Assembly: GCF_009928685.1 (NCBI RefSeq)
Contig: NZ_WWEO01000042.1
Coordinates: forward strand, 434,001-498,000
Origin: Mucilaginibacter agri
Lineage (GTDB): Bacteria; Bacteroidota; Bacteroidia; Sphingobacteriales; Sphingobacteriaceae
Length of the DNA stretch: 64,000 bases
Direction of reading: 5' to 3'
Both the position numbers and the translations under genes were made by a program. The notes below the pieces were generated by a model, which was not told the origin of the DNA, did no database searches, and saw only the letters and a program-made list of their open reading frames with translations. Each line of letters opens with the position of its first letter. The first letter of the stretch is position 1. This document shows positions 18,239 through 25,971 of this stretch, one piece after another.

Positions 18239-18274
18239 AAGGCCTTCCTAACAATAGTTAGGAAGGCCTTTTTT
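18239..18274 (+). terminator. Perfect stem-loop terminator
   Basis: A perfect 14-bp stem (AAGGCCTTCCTAAC at 18239-18252, complement at 18257-18270), AATA loop, then T-run. The T-run is only on the plus strand, so it does not serve pyrE on the minus strand; it ends whatever is transcribed from the 18098 region. Confidence 0.85.
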
Positions 18275-18294
18275 AATTTTGAAAGTTCAATATT

Positions 18295-18936
18295 TTATTG
18301 TCCCCAGGTAGATGGGCTTTCGCGCCATTTACTTAAAATTTCCAGGTCGGCGGTTTTAATATCGCCATGTTGCTCTGCATATTTTAACAAGGCGCTGTAG
18401 TTGGATAAAGTTGAAAAGCGGCACTTTGCATTTTTAAAATTTTCTACTGCAGCATCAAAGCCGTAAGTGAAAATGGCTGCAAGGCCGGCCACATTGTATC
18501 CGGCATCGCGTAATGATTCTACAGCTTGTAAGCTGCTCTTGCCGGTAGAAATAAGGTCTTCGATTACCGCAACACGTTGGCCGGGTATAATTTCACCCTC
18601 AATCATTTTGCCTGTGCCATGTTCTTTTGCCTTGGCGCGTACGTAAATAAATGGCAGACCCAGTTCTTGCGCAACTAATGCGCCTTGGGGGATACCGGCA
18701 GTAGCCACGCCGGCAATGCAATCAACAGACCCAAATTCTTCCTGAACCAAAACGCTCAGTTGCTGGCGGATGTAGGTGCGGATAGAGGGATGAGACAATG
18801 TGATGCGGTTATCGCAATAAATAGGAGACTTCCAACCCGAAGCCCATGTAAAAGGATTATTAGGTTGTAGTTTTATTGCTTTAATTTGCAGCAGAAATTC
18901 AGCTACCTGCTGTTCAATCTCAGTTTTATTAAACAT
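18295..18936 (-). CDS. pyrE: Orotate phosphoribosyltransferase
   Basis: A 213-residue enzyme that joins orotate and PRPP to make OMP in pyrimidine synthesis. The PRPP-binding loop 'VAVIEDLISTGKSS' (about 121-134) is present, as is 'KAKEHGTGKMIEG', the mobile catalytic loop region. Length and N-terminus (MFNKTEIEQQVAEFLLQ) fit the family, which fixes the start at 18936. The start codon overlaps, on the opposite strand, the start codon of the NUDIX gene: the palindrome CATG at 18934-18937 supplies both ATGs. A candidate promoter lies inside the NUDIX coding sequence (18941-18970). Confidence 0.96.
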   Translation of the reverse strand: MFNKTEIEQQVAEFLLQIKAIKLQPNNPFTWASGWKSPIYCDNRITLSHPSIRTYIRQQLSVLVQEEFGSVDCIAGVATAGIPQGALVAQELGLPFIYVRAKAKEHGTGKMIEGEIIPGQRVAVIEDLISTGKSSLQAVESLRDAGYNVAGLAAIFTYGFDAAVENFKNAKCRFSTLSNYSALLKYAEQHGDIKTADLEILSKWRESPSTWGQ

Positions 18937-19573
18937 GGCTCAAAACTACAGAATTTATATTAACGACAAGGTGATTATTATCACAGAATCTGCACCGGAG
19001 GTTACACCAGATGCGGATAAGATTGGTACACAGCAGTTTGATTTTGCTAAAACCTATTATGCGATACTTAATTCGGCTAAACATACATTTTTTGTAGTTA
19101 CTGATGATGCAAAGGCTTTCTTGAAAAAAGTGCTTAAAAGTGTTCCGCTTATTGAGGCTGCCGGTGGCTTGGTTAAGAACAAACAGGGCGAATTTCTATT
19201 TATTTATCGTCTCGACAGATGGGATTTGCCTAAAGGTAAACTTGAAAAAGGCGAAACCCCGCGAATTGGTGCTGTGCGCGAAGTGGTAGAGGAATGCGGG
19301 ATTGAGATCGATAAATCGGGTGCAAAAATCTGCAAAACCTACCACGCTTATGTTACCCGTGGCCAGGTGGTGATCAAAAAATCGCATTGGTACAAAATGA
19401 AGTTTAAAGGCAAAGGAAAACTTAAACCTCAAATAGAAGAGGGGATAACCGATGTAAGATGGTTCGACAAAAAAGATATGGATCAGATCTTAGCCAATAC
19501 TTTCCCGTCTATTGCAGAGGTAATGACTAAGACCAAATTGATTACAAACAGTCAAGCGCCGCTTTTGGGATAA
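18935..19573 (+). CDS. NUDIX hydrolase
   Basis: A 212-residue protein with a C-terminal NUDIX domain. The full NUDIX box is present at about residues 101-123: G-x5-E-x7-REVVEECGI ('GKLEKGE' then 'REVVEECGI'). It hydrolyses a nucleoside diphosphate linked to another group; the substrate cannot be told. The N-terminal 70 residues ('YRIYINDKVIIITE...') form a beta-rich extension commonly seen with NUDIX genes of this group. The start ATG overlaps the pyrE start on the other strand, and the last 32 bases overlap the 3' end of convergent coaD, so this gene is packed on both sides. Confidence 0.92.
   Translation: MAQNYRIYINDKVIIITESAPEVTPDADKIGTQQFDFAKTYYAILNSAKHTFFVVTDDAKAFLKKVLKSVPLIEAAGGLVKNKQGEFLFIYRLDRWDLPKGKLEKGETPRIGAVREVVEECGIEIDKSGAKICKTYHAYVTRGQVVIKKSHWYKMKFKGKGKLKPQIEEGITDVRWFDKKDMDQILANTFPSIAEVMTKTKLITNSQAPLLG
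18941..18970 (-). promoter_or_regulatory. pyrE promoter inside the divergent NUDIX gene
   Basis: On the minus strand TAGTTTTG (18941-18948) matches the -7 box TAnnTTTG, and CTTG (18967-18970) lies 18 bases further upstream as a -33 element. Transcription would begin about at the pyrE start codon, predicting a leaderless or nearly leaderless mRNA. Confidence 0.5.
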
Positions 19574-20003
19574 ACTTGCTCACATCGCCATTGTACTTTA
19601 ATATTTCGCGCACAATGGTTGAGCTGATGGAGGAGTAACCCGGTTTGCTTACTATAAAAATACTTTCTATTTCGGGAGCCAGAGCATGGTTCATCTGTGC
19701 TATGGCTTTTTCGTACTCAAAATCCGAAACCGTACGTATGCCCCTTATCATGTATTGCGCGTTAATGCTACGGCAAAATTCAATGGTGAGGCCCTCGTAT
19801 GCTACGATATGAATTTTAGGTTCGTGGCCAAAGACTGCGCGTAATATCTCCTCGCGTTTAGCTATGCTCAAAAAACCTTGCTTACTGCTGTTTGCCCCAA
19901 CGCCAATATAAACCTTATCAAACAGGGGTAAAGAGCGTTCAACAATATCAACGTGCGCTTTGGTAACAGGATCAAAAGAGCCGGGAAACAGGGCGATTTT
20001 CAT
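19542..20003 (-). CDS. coaD: Phosphopantetheine adenylyltransferase
   Basis: A 153-residue enzyme, the usual size, for the fourth step of CoA synthesis (adenylyl transfer to 4'-phosphopantetheine). Visible motifs are 'GSFDPVTKAHVDI' at 8-20, the nucleotidyltransferase T-x-G-H site but with Ala in place of Gly, 'MIRGIRTVSDFEYE' at about 88-101, and 'SSTIVREI' near 128-135. Its 3' end overlaps the convergent NUDIX gene by 32 bases. A TACTTTCG element about 45 bases upstream is close to a -7 box but not a full match. Confidence 0.95.
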   Translation of the reverse strand: MKIALFPGSFDPVTKAHVDIVERSLPLFDKVYIGVGANSSKQGFLSIAKREEILRAVFGHEPKIHIVAYEGLTIEFCRSINAQYMIRGIRTVSDFEYEKAIAQMNHALAPEIESIFIVSKPGYSSISSTIVREILKYNGDVSKFIPKAALDCL

Positions 20004-20084
20004 AGTATCTATATGCTGTTTTGAATAGTTGGCAAATGATGCCCGAAAGTACAGATATTCTTAGAATTTAAATTGCAAGTGCTC

Positions 20085-21095
20085 TTACTTTAGTTTTTGT
20101 ATAAAACCGTAATGCTTAACATAGTTTTGTCCATCGGGTATTTGGTCAAAAGCGCGGTATAGGATGTAGGCTTTGTTTTTATCGATGCCCTTAAATATGG
20201 TTCCAACTACTTTTTGTATCGCATCATTTTCGGCTTTAAGGGCAACTGTATCAGTAAGCGCAACGCCCGATTTATAACCAACCATGGGGTATACACCTTG
20301 TTTTCCAAAATCTGAAACCATTTGCGGCCTTATCGAAAAAATCTCGGGGATAGTTTTTACCTGGCTTAATACCATCGGTAAATGATATTGCTTATTAGCC
20401 TCCTTAATAACCTTCTCGTAAAAGTCTTTCATTTCAGCTTCATTGTTATACTTAAAGTATTCACCCCCCGGCGTGGCTATTTCACCGGTTGTAGATATCA
20501 TGTTCACAGCATCAACCACGTTCCCATCGTCATAAGCTTTAAGAGCTTCAGCATAATAATCTGGTCCGGTTTTGCCTAATATGTTGTACTCGCCAATATG
20601 AAGGATGTTAAGCTTCCAGCCATCATTGTATTTACCATATACCGCTGTTATTAGACAGTTAATCGGTAGTTTGGTTGATACCATTAGCGAAACATACATT
20701 TCTTTATTGAGTGCCAGATATTTAATTGTATAATCGTTGCCACCATCTTTGCCTGCCGGAATGTCGTTCGAAATATTTTCGCTGGTGTTTTTGGTGTAAT
20801 ATTCGTCGAGCAGTTTGTAATCGGTGGCCTTAAATGCGCCGCCCATAGTATTTACAATAGTGTCAACTTTCTTTCCTGATTTCTCTAATAATGTTGGTGA
20901 CAATAATTGTTTAACCCCGGCAACGTCTTGGGTCATAATGGCCTTAAACAGTTTCTTGTCTAACACGGCAATCTCCTCCCTAACTTTGGGCTCAATCCGA
21001 TCGTTTTTCCATGATCCGAATGTACCGAAATGGCATCCCTGCAAAACCGCAGCAAAAAGAATTACCCAAGAGAAGGTTAATAGTGTTTTTTTCAT
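20085..21095 (-). CDS. Lipoprotein of unknown function
   Basis: A 336-residue lipoprotein with signal MKKTLLTFSWVILF and lipobox LQGC at 18-21. The mature part begins with a helical segment 'REEIAVLDKKLFKAIMTQDV' (about 41-60), and the segment to about 180 has the look of a small cone-like (SnoaL/DUF3887-type) fold. The rest is alpha/beta with 'NDAIQKVVGTIF' near the end. The family is not recognised with certainty. It stands alone between coaD and rsmD, both on the same strand, with gaps of 81 and 36 bases. Confidence 0.85.
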   Translation of the reverse strand: MKKTLLTFSWVILFAAVLQGCHFGTFGSWKNDRIEPKVREEIAVLDKKLFKAIMTQDVAGVKQLLSPTLLEKSGKKVDTIVNTMGGAFKATDYKLLDEYYTKNTSENISNDIPAGKDGGNDYTIKYLALNKEMYVSLMVSTKLPINCLITAVYGKYNDGWKLNILHIGEYNILGKTGPDYYAEALKAYDDGNVVDAVNMISTTGEIATPGGEYFKYNNEAEMKDFYEKVIKEANKQYHLPMVLSQVKTIPEIFSIRPQMVSDFGKQGVYPMVGYKSGVALTDTVALKAENDAIQKVVGTIFKGIDKNKAYILYRAFDQIPDGQNYVKHYGFIQKLK

Positions 21096-21131
21096 GAATG
21101 TGATAGGTTTAGAATTGTGATGTTATTTGTA

Positions 21132-21677
21132 TTATTCGGGTTGCGTTTTTTGAAAGAATGAGAACGACGAATGCCCGTACCGCCTTTGCTCAACAAAAGC
21201 AGGGTGGTTGCTTAGGTTTTGCATAGACTGGTGTTCAACAATCAATAGGCCATCAGCCGAAAGCAAATTGCGTTCAAACACAATGGTGGCTATTTCGGGT
21301 ATTCGGCTAATGTCGTATGGTGGGTCGGCAAATATCAGGTCGTACTGTTCGGTTTCCTGTTCCAGAAACTTAAATACATCTGCCTTTAAAGTTTTAATTT
21401 GGGTGAGACCATGTTGCTTGGCTGTATCGGTTACATACTTTATGCAATGGAAACTGTGATCTACACATAAAACAGATTGGGCATAGCGCGATGCAAACTC
21501 GAAGCCCATGTTGCCGGTACCGGTAAACAGATCTAGTACTTTGAGATCTTCCATGTCTATCTGATTTTGGAGGATGTTGAACAGTGCCTCTTTAGCCAGG
21601 TCGGTAGTTGGCCGTACAGGTAGATTGGTAGGCGGATTAAGCCTTAGGCCTTTTAGTTTACCGCCAATTATGCGCAT
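21132..21677 (-). CDS. rsmD: 16S rRNA (guanine966-N2)-methyltransferase
   Basis: A 181-residue SAM-dependent methyltransferase of the RsmD family. It opens with the diagnostic 'MRIIGGKLKGLRL' and 'PTTDLAKEALFNIL', has the SAM loop 'VLDLFTGTGNMGFE' (about 47-60), and the catalytic 'FADPPYDI' motif (D/N-PP-Y/F) near 116-123. It methylates G966 of 16S rRNA during 30S assembly. Its start overlaps the end of the DUF3822 gene by 10 bases, a pairing known in Bacteroidota. Confidence 0.95.
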   Translation of the reverse strand: MRIIGGKLKGLRLNPPTNLPVRPTTDLAKEALFNILQNQIDMEDLKVLDLFTGTGNMGFEFASRYAQSVLCVDHSFHCIKYVTDTAKQHGLTQIKTLKADVFKFLEQETEQYDLIFADPPYDISRIPEIATIVFERNLLSADGLLIVEHQSMQNLSNHPAFVEQRRYGHSSFSFFQKTQPE

Positions 21678-22474
21678 AATAGTAAAGCGGTAAGCGAAAG
21701 CAATTGCTGTGGTTCAACGCCTTCGGGCAGTTGTTCTAATTGCTTCAGTTGGCTAATATCTATTTTAGGGAAAAACTCACTGATATTGGCGAGTTTGCTG
21801 TCGCCGGTAGTAATGTCACCACTTACTATTAAGTGGGTAGTAAGCTGATTAAGCTGCAAATCATTGGCAACAAGTGCAGTAAAATAAGCCAGTTCATCGG
21901 CGCCGGCGTAGTTAAAGCTGTTATAAAATCTTAGCTTATTATTTTTGTAGCTGGCAAAATGCACCTCGTTGGGTTGTATATCCACATACAGGTTGATGCT
22001 ATCTAAATTATCTGCAGAAATAGTCTGTAGCCAACACTTATAATTAAATACAATTTGATGATAGGGGTATCTTGTGGTCAGTACCGGCAATAATTGATCA
22101 TTATCTTTAAACAAAACCAGATTGTCGGAATCCAGGGTTTGGCTATAAGCCTTGTCAGATGGTTGCACATCCAACACGCGCATAAAATCCGTTACGCGCT
22201 CTTCATTAAATACTTTCGTAGGTACAATGTTAAACACCGTTGGCGTAACACCAATAACAACCTTGTGGTAATCGGTTGGATTAAGGTAGGGCGCTAGCTC
22301 GTTAGGGGAAGCCAGCTCGACCAGCGGATAATTTTTACCCCAAACCAGCAATGTGCTCTGATGCACCACTGCAAAAGAAAAATCAGTATTTCTGATCTGA
22401 ATTAAAAGGGTATAATATTTAGTCGTTTCTGCGCTAAAATTATCGTCAAAATACAGTTTAGAATTGCCGGTCAT
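21668..22474 (-). CDS. DUF3822 family protein
   Basis: A 268-residue protein with an actin-like (ASKHA-type) pattern: two similar alpha/beta halves and the phrase 'INLYVDIQPNEVHFASYKNN' in the middle, which resembles a phosphate-binding hairpin followed by a strand. DUF3822 proteins are Bacteroidota proteins normally encoded next to rsmD; the job is unknown. It overlaps rsmD by 10 bases and has a strong promoter candidate only about 10 bases upstream of its ATG, implying a very short leader. Confidence 0.88.
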   Translation of the reverse strand: MTGNSKLYFDDNFSAETTKYYTLLIQIRNTDFSFAVVHQSTLLVWGKNYPLVELASPNELAPYLNPTDYHKVVIGVTPTVFNIVPTKVFNEERVTDFMRVLDVQPSDKAYSQTLDSDNLVLFKDNDQLLPVLTTRYPYHQIVFNYKCWLQTISADNLDSINLYVDIQPNEVHFASYKNNKLRFYNSFNYAGADELAYFTALVANDLQLNQLTTHLIVSGDITTGDSKLANISEFFPKIDISQLKQLEQLPEGVEPQQLLSLTALLLCA

Positions 22475-22482
22475 GCTATGGG

Positions 22483-22511
22483 CAAATGTAATATAAATTT
22501 ATCTTAGTCAA
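22483..22511 (-). promoter_or_regulatory. Promoter of the DUF3822-rsmD pair
   Basis: On the minus strand TACATTTG (22483-22490) is a full -7 match and TTG (22509-22511) lies 18 bases upstream as the -33 element. Transcription would begin close to 22477, only a few bases before the ATG at 22474. The -33 element falls in the first units of the heptamer array at 22507. Confidence 0.55.
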
Positions 22512-22562
22512 TAGTCATTAGTTCATGGCCAATGGTTCATAGTTCATGGCCGAAAGTCATTA
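22507..22562. repeat. Degenerate heptamer array, eight units
   Basis: Eight consecutive 7-base units, each beginning with G, such as GTCATTA, GTTCATG and GCCAATG, run without a phase break. The unit length is exact while the sequence drifts. It is one of a family of such arrays in this window (see also 25634, 38230, 61223, 61447). Confidence 0.8.
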
Positions 22563-22615
22563 CCCAACATATTACTTATTTAATAACTTCGCTGTTCAAA
22601 GGCGATTATCATTTT

Positions 22616-22647
22616 CAAATTGACTAATTAACAAATTGCCAAATTAA
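22616..22647. repeat. Degenerate octamer array, four units
   Basis: Four 8-base units (CAAATTGA, CTAATTAA, CAAATTGC, CAAATTAA) end five bases before the RecD-like helicase start. It is A-rich, the opposite orientation type to the G-starting heptamers 55 bases to its left. Confidence 0.75.
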
Positions 22648-22651
22648 TTAC

Positions 22652-24076
22652 ATGCCCGCTGTTGATTATATTATTAAAGCATTTCCACATGAGCCTACTG
22701 CGCAACAGGCAGAACTGTTTATAAAGCTCGATGGTTTTTTGAGGAGTAATACGGGGTACGATTGCTTTATTTTGAAGGGTTACGCGGGTACAGGTAAAAC
22801 AACTATTATCAGTGCGCTGGTTAAGGCTTTAAAATACTATAATTTAAAATCTGTTCTGTTAGCCCCTACGGGGAGGGCGGCTAAAGTTATTACAGGTTAC
22901 TCAGACCGCAAGGCCTTTACCATTCATAAACGTATTTACCGAAAAAAATCAGCAATGAACGTCGACGAAGGTTTCGCGCCGGCGCAAAACCTGGCCGAGG
23001 ATACGCTCTTTATCGTGGATGAGGCTTCAATGATTACTGATGAGGCTGGCGGTTTTAGCCGCGAATCGTTGTTGCATGATCTGGTGGAGTATGTTTACAA
23101 TACCAAGAATTGTAAACTGTTGTTGGTGGGCGACACCGCTCAGTTGCCGCCGGTTGGATCGGATTATAGTCCTGCGTTGGATGCCAAGCTAATGGCCGAT
23201 AATTTCGGTCTCGAAGTTGCCGGTTATGAACTGACTGACGTACTTAGACAACAAAAGCAATCGGGAATTTTGTACAACGTTACCGGTATTCGTGACATAA
23301 TTCGCGAAGGAGAAGAGCTATTTCCGCAGATAACTACCAAGGGCTTTAAAGACGTTTACCGCATGACGGGCGAGCGCCTGGAAGAAGGCCTCGAATATGC
23401 ATACCGCAAATACGGAAAAGAGAATACGCTGATTATTTGCCGCTCTAACAAAAACGCCAACATGTATAATCAGCAGATCCGTAACCGCATTTTATACCGT
23501 GAGGAGGAGCTAACTGGTGGCGACCAGATAATGGTGGTGCGCAACAATTATTTCTGGCTGCAGGATAACAAAGAAGACGATAGTACAGGTTTTATTGCCA
23601 ACGGAGATATGGCCGTAATAAGACGCGTTCGCCGTACTGAAGAAATGTATGGCCTCCGCTTTGCCGATGTACAACTGCAGTTTTTAGATTACGCCGAAGA
23701 ACGTACGATAGAATGTAAAGTGTTATTGGATACGCTCACAGCCGAATCGCCGGCACTATCACAAACAGATCAGAAGCAGTTTTATACCGAGGTGATGAAA
23801 GATTACCAGCACATCCCTAACCGCCGCGCCCAATTAAACGAATTAAAGCTGAATCCTTATTATAACGCCCTTCAAATTAAATTCTCTTATGCCGTTACCT
23901 GCCATAAAGCCCAAGGCGGCCAATGGGATGCTGTTTTTGTAGATCAAGGTTACCTTACAGATGATATGGTAAACACCGATTTTCTGCGTTGGCTTTACAC
24001 TGCTTGCACACGTGCCCGGCAAGAGTTGTTTTTAGTAAATTTCAGTGAAAAGTTTTATCCCGGTGTGGAAGAGTGA
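22652..24076 (+). CDS. RecD-like ATP-dependent DNA helicase (superfamily 1)
   Basis: A 474-residue single-subunit helicase. Walker A 'GYAGTGKTTIISALV' is at about 42-56, Walker B 'LFIVDEASMITDE' at about 119-131, 'LVGDTAQLPPVGSD' (motif III) near 155-168, and the C-terminal UvrD_C_2 motif 'TCHKAQGGQWDAVFVD' near 416-431. It is much shorter than RecD2 and has no N-terminal helix-hairpin-helix region, so it is a stand-alone RecD-like/Dda-like enzyme, probably in DNA repair or replication restart. No recB or recC partner is nearby. The ATG at 22652 is the first plausible start and follows an A-rich repeat. Confidence 0.92.
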   Translation: MPAVDYIIKAFPHEPTAQQAELFIKLDGFLRSNTGYDCFILKGYAGTGKTTIISALVKALKYYNLKSVLLAPTGRAAKVITGYSDRKAFTIHKRIYRKKSAMNVDEGFAPAQNLAEDTLFIVDEASMITDEAGGFSRESLLHDLVEYVYNTKNCKLLLVGDTAQLPPVGSDYSPALDAKLMADNFGLEVAGYELTDVLRQQKQSGILYNVTGIRDIIREGEELFPQITTKGFKDVYRMTGERLEEGLEYAYRKYGKENTLIICRSNKNANMYNQQIRNRILYREEELTGGDQIMVVRNNYFWLQDNKEDDSTGFIANGDMAVIRRVRRTEEMYGLRFADVQLQFLDYAEERTIECKVLLDTLTAESPALSQTDQKQFYTEVMKDYQHIPNRRAQLNELKLNPYYNALQIKFSYAVTCHKAQGGQWDAVFVDQGYLTDDMVNTDFLRWLYTACTRARQELFLVNFSEKFYPGVEE

Positions 24077-24116
24077 GAAGTGGAAAGGGTGAATTGCGGA
24101 TTGAGTTTTCTCACAT

Positions 24117-24207
24117 TTGTCATTCCGACGTAGGAGTAATCTTCTTCGTCACATCATGTAGACCTTGCAATTGCAGAAGCTCCTTCGCTATCGCTCTGGA
24201 TGACAAA
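24117..24207. repeat. REP-like imperfect palindrome
   Basis: Ends match as inverted repeats (TTTGTCATTCC at the left and GGATGACAAA at the right) around a 70-base interior that contains CTCCTTCGCTATCGC. It is of the intergenic palindromic type common in Bacteroidota and sits between the convergent helicase and histidine kinase genes. Confidence 0.6.
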
Positions 24208-24220
24208 GCGACAATTTGCA

Positions 24221-25576
24221 TTATGCAGATTGCGGCAACCTAATTCTAAAAGTAGAACCTTTTCGTTCTTCGCTTTGTACTTCAATTTTGCCGTGATGTT
24301 TTTCAACTATTTGCTGTACAATGCTCAAACCTAAACCGGTTGATTGCTCCCCGCGTACTCCCCGGCGGCCGGCTTTAGAGAAACGGTCGAAGATGTGGGG
24401 TAGCATTTCTTTAGGGATACCCAAACCATAGTCTTTTATTTCTATCTGGATATCGTCTTTATTTTGTTTAAGATTCACTTCTACGTTATCAACTTCGTTA
24501 GAGAACTTAATAGCATTGCTAATGAGGTTATCTATCACCCGCTGAAATTTCTCTACGTTAACCGAAGCAAATATCTGTGGTTGACTGCTTATAAGCACGA
24601 TGTCGTTTTTAACGTTTTCCCGAAACTTCCACATCTCTATAATATTCGTTAGCAGTTCATTTAATTCTAGTCGCTGCGTTGCAAGGTCGTTATCGGCGTC
24701 GTTACGGGCTACCTCCAACAAGTCGTTTATGATAGACATTGCCTTAACACAAGAAGCTTTTATCATATACACACTGTCAGCGGTTTCGTCGTCCAATTCA
24801 TCTAACTCCATAATCATTGCAATGGATTCAATAGCACCAATCGGGTTTCGCAAGTCGTGAGCCACCATGCCAAGTACGTCGTTTTTAAAGGCGCTGGCCT
24901 TTTCTATCTCGGTATTTTTTTCTTTTATTTCTACCAATTGTACATAATGCATTGCCCTGAATGAATAAGCGTACCTCGACATAAAAAAGAATCCCGATAG
25001 CAGGAAAGCTGATATTACCTGGTTATATAAAATTTCCGTACTATCGATATTGCAATAGAAGAGCGCTGCTGTAAAAATGATCTCCGTTATAATGGTGAGC
25101 ATCAAGGTATCCTCGTATTCAAACAAAAAGACAATCGCCACACTAAATATGGCCACCAGATACAAGATCATGCTGTTGCGCGGGTCGTGGGTGGCAATAA
25201 TGCTCGATGCCAGTCCGGCAGTTATAAGGTAAATGCAAAATAGTATAATGGTAGCAGATATACCCAGGCCAAGCTTGTTAGTCTTTTTAAAAGCGGCTAT
25301 CTGATAATTGCTCACCAAAATAAAAAATGGTGTAATGGCGATAAAAATCCAATTGGTGATATTAAACTCAGGAAAGTTTTGTGCGTGTGTTAAACCTTCG
25401 GAAAGGAGATAATAAAAAAGGCGGAGAATAATATTTAGCCCGAAAAAAATAATGGCGGCAATGTATACAGCTTTCAGGTTTTGAAGCATGTAGTGTTTGC
25501 GATAGCCCTTTCGATATTTTGCAGGGATACTTCTGAAAAAGTAAGTTTCCAACGTAATTAGGGAATGATTACTCAA
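24221..25576 (-). CDS. Membrane sensor histidine kinase
   Basis: A 451-residue kinase with about six hydrophobic segments between residues 30 and 225 forming the sensor region and no obvious periplasmic domain, so a membrane-embedded or intramembrane sensor. HisKA: phosphoacceptor His in 'MVAHDLRNPIGAIES' near 238-252. HATPase: N box 'DNLISNAIKFSNEV' near 337-350, then 'DYGLGIPKEMLPHIFDRF' and 'STGLGLSIVQQIVEKHHG'. No response regulator is adjacent, so it is an orphan kinase in this window. Its signal is unknown. Confidence 0.93.
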   Translation of the reverse strand: MSNHSLITLETYFFRSIPAKYRKGYRKHYMLQNLKAVYIAAIIFFGLNIILRLFYYLLSEGLTHAQNFPEFNITNWIFIAITPFFILVSNYQIAAFKKTNKLGLGISATIILFCIYLITAGLASSIIATHDPRNSMILYLVAIFSVAIVFLFEYEDTLMLTIITEIIFTAALFYCNIDSTEILYNQVISAFLLSGFFFMSRYAYSFRAMHYVQLVEIKEKNTEIEKASAFKNDVLGMVAHDLRNPIGAIESIAMIMELDELDDETADSVYMIKASCVKAMSIINDLLEVARNDADNDLATQRLELNELLTNIIEMWKFRENVKNDIVLISSQPQIFASVNVEKFQRVIDNLISNAIKFSNEVDNVEVNLKQNKDDIQIEIKDYGLGIPKEMLPHIFDRFSKAGRRGVRGEQSTGLGLSIVQQIVEKHHGKIEVQSEERKGSTFRIRLPQSA

Positions 25577-25633
25577 ATTTATTAAATAAATTCACTAATC
25601 ATTAAATAAATGTTGTGACGCGTATTATTATTG

Positions 25634-25668
25634 GTCATTAGTCACTGGTCGTTAGTCATTAGTCATTA
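25634..25668. repeat. Heptamer array, five units
   Basis: Five exact-length 7-base units (GTCATTA three times, GTCACTG, GTCGTTA). It is the most regular member of the heptamer family in this window. Confidence 0.85.
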
Positions 25669-25681
25669 GTGTCTAAACCTT

Positions 25682-25717
25682 AATCAACCACTTCACTCAA
25701 TCAACGAGTCAACTTCT
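25682..25717. repeat. Weak nonamer-like array
   Basis: Units resembling AATCAACCA and ATCAACGAG recur at 9-base spacing. It is less regular than the neighbouring heptamer array and is listed because it repeats the same G-type then A-type order seen elsewhere. Confidence 0.4.
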
Positions 25718-25721
25718 TATT

Positions 25722-25823
25722 TTAATCTACCACACCGCCACTTTTTCCGGTATTAAAAAGATATGCAACAAAACACACAACCAATACGAATAACGACAGT
25801 ACGGCAAAGAATATCTTTTTCAT
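25722..25823 (-). CDS. Possible 33-residue single-span membrane peptide
   Basis: ATG at 25823 opens a frame of 33 codons ending in TAA at 25722. The product starts MKKIFFAVLSLFVLVVCFVAY, one hydrophobic helix with an N-terminal Lys pair, then NTGKSGGVVD. The pattern fits a small membrane protein or a signal peptide. There is no clear ribosome binding site and no terminator, so support rests on the protein-like composition and the lack of other genes in the gap. Confidence 0.4.
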   Translation of the reverse strand: MKKIFFAVLSLFVLVVCFVAYLFNTGKSGGVVD

Positions 25824-25971
25824 AGCAATAGAGATATATTGTTTAAACGTTTAGCCTGGTTTATTGTTTGTATTAGCGTAGCGGCGATAGACAAAATGTC
25901 GCTTAAAATCGCTTTTAGCTGTCATTTTTGCTGATTTTAACTAATGGCAAGTAAATTGAAATAAAGGAGAT

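Larger units (their letters stand above)
25577..25971. other. Gene-poor spacer before clpB
   Basis: This 395-base gap holds a heptamer array (25634-25668), a weaker nonamer-like stretch (25682-25717) and a possible 33-codon minus-strand gene (25722-25823). Between 25824 and 25971 I see no clear promoter or heat-shock element for clpB, only AAAGGAG close to its ATG. Confidence 0.6.

Noticed and set aside
22507..22562. CRISPR array from regularly spaced short repeats
   Set aside because: Units are 7 bases with no spacers and no cas genes; it is a degenerate tandem array.
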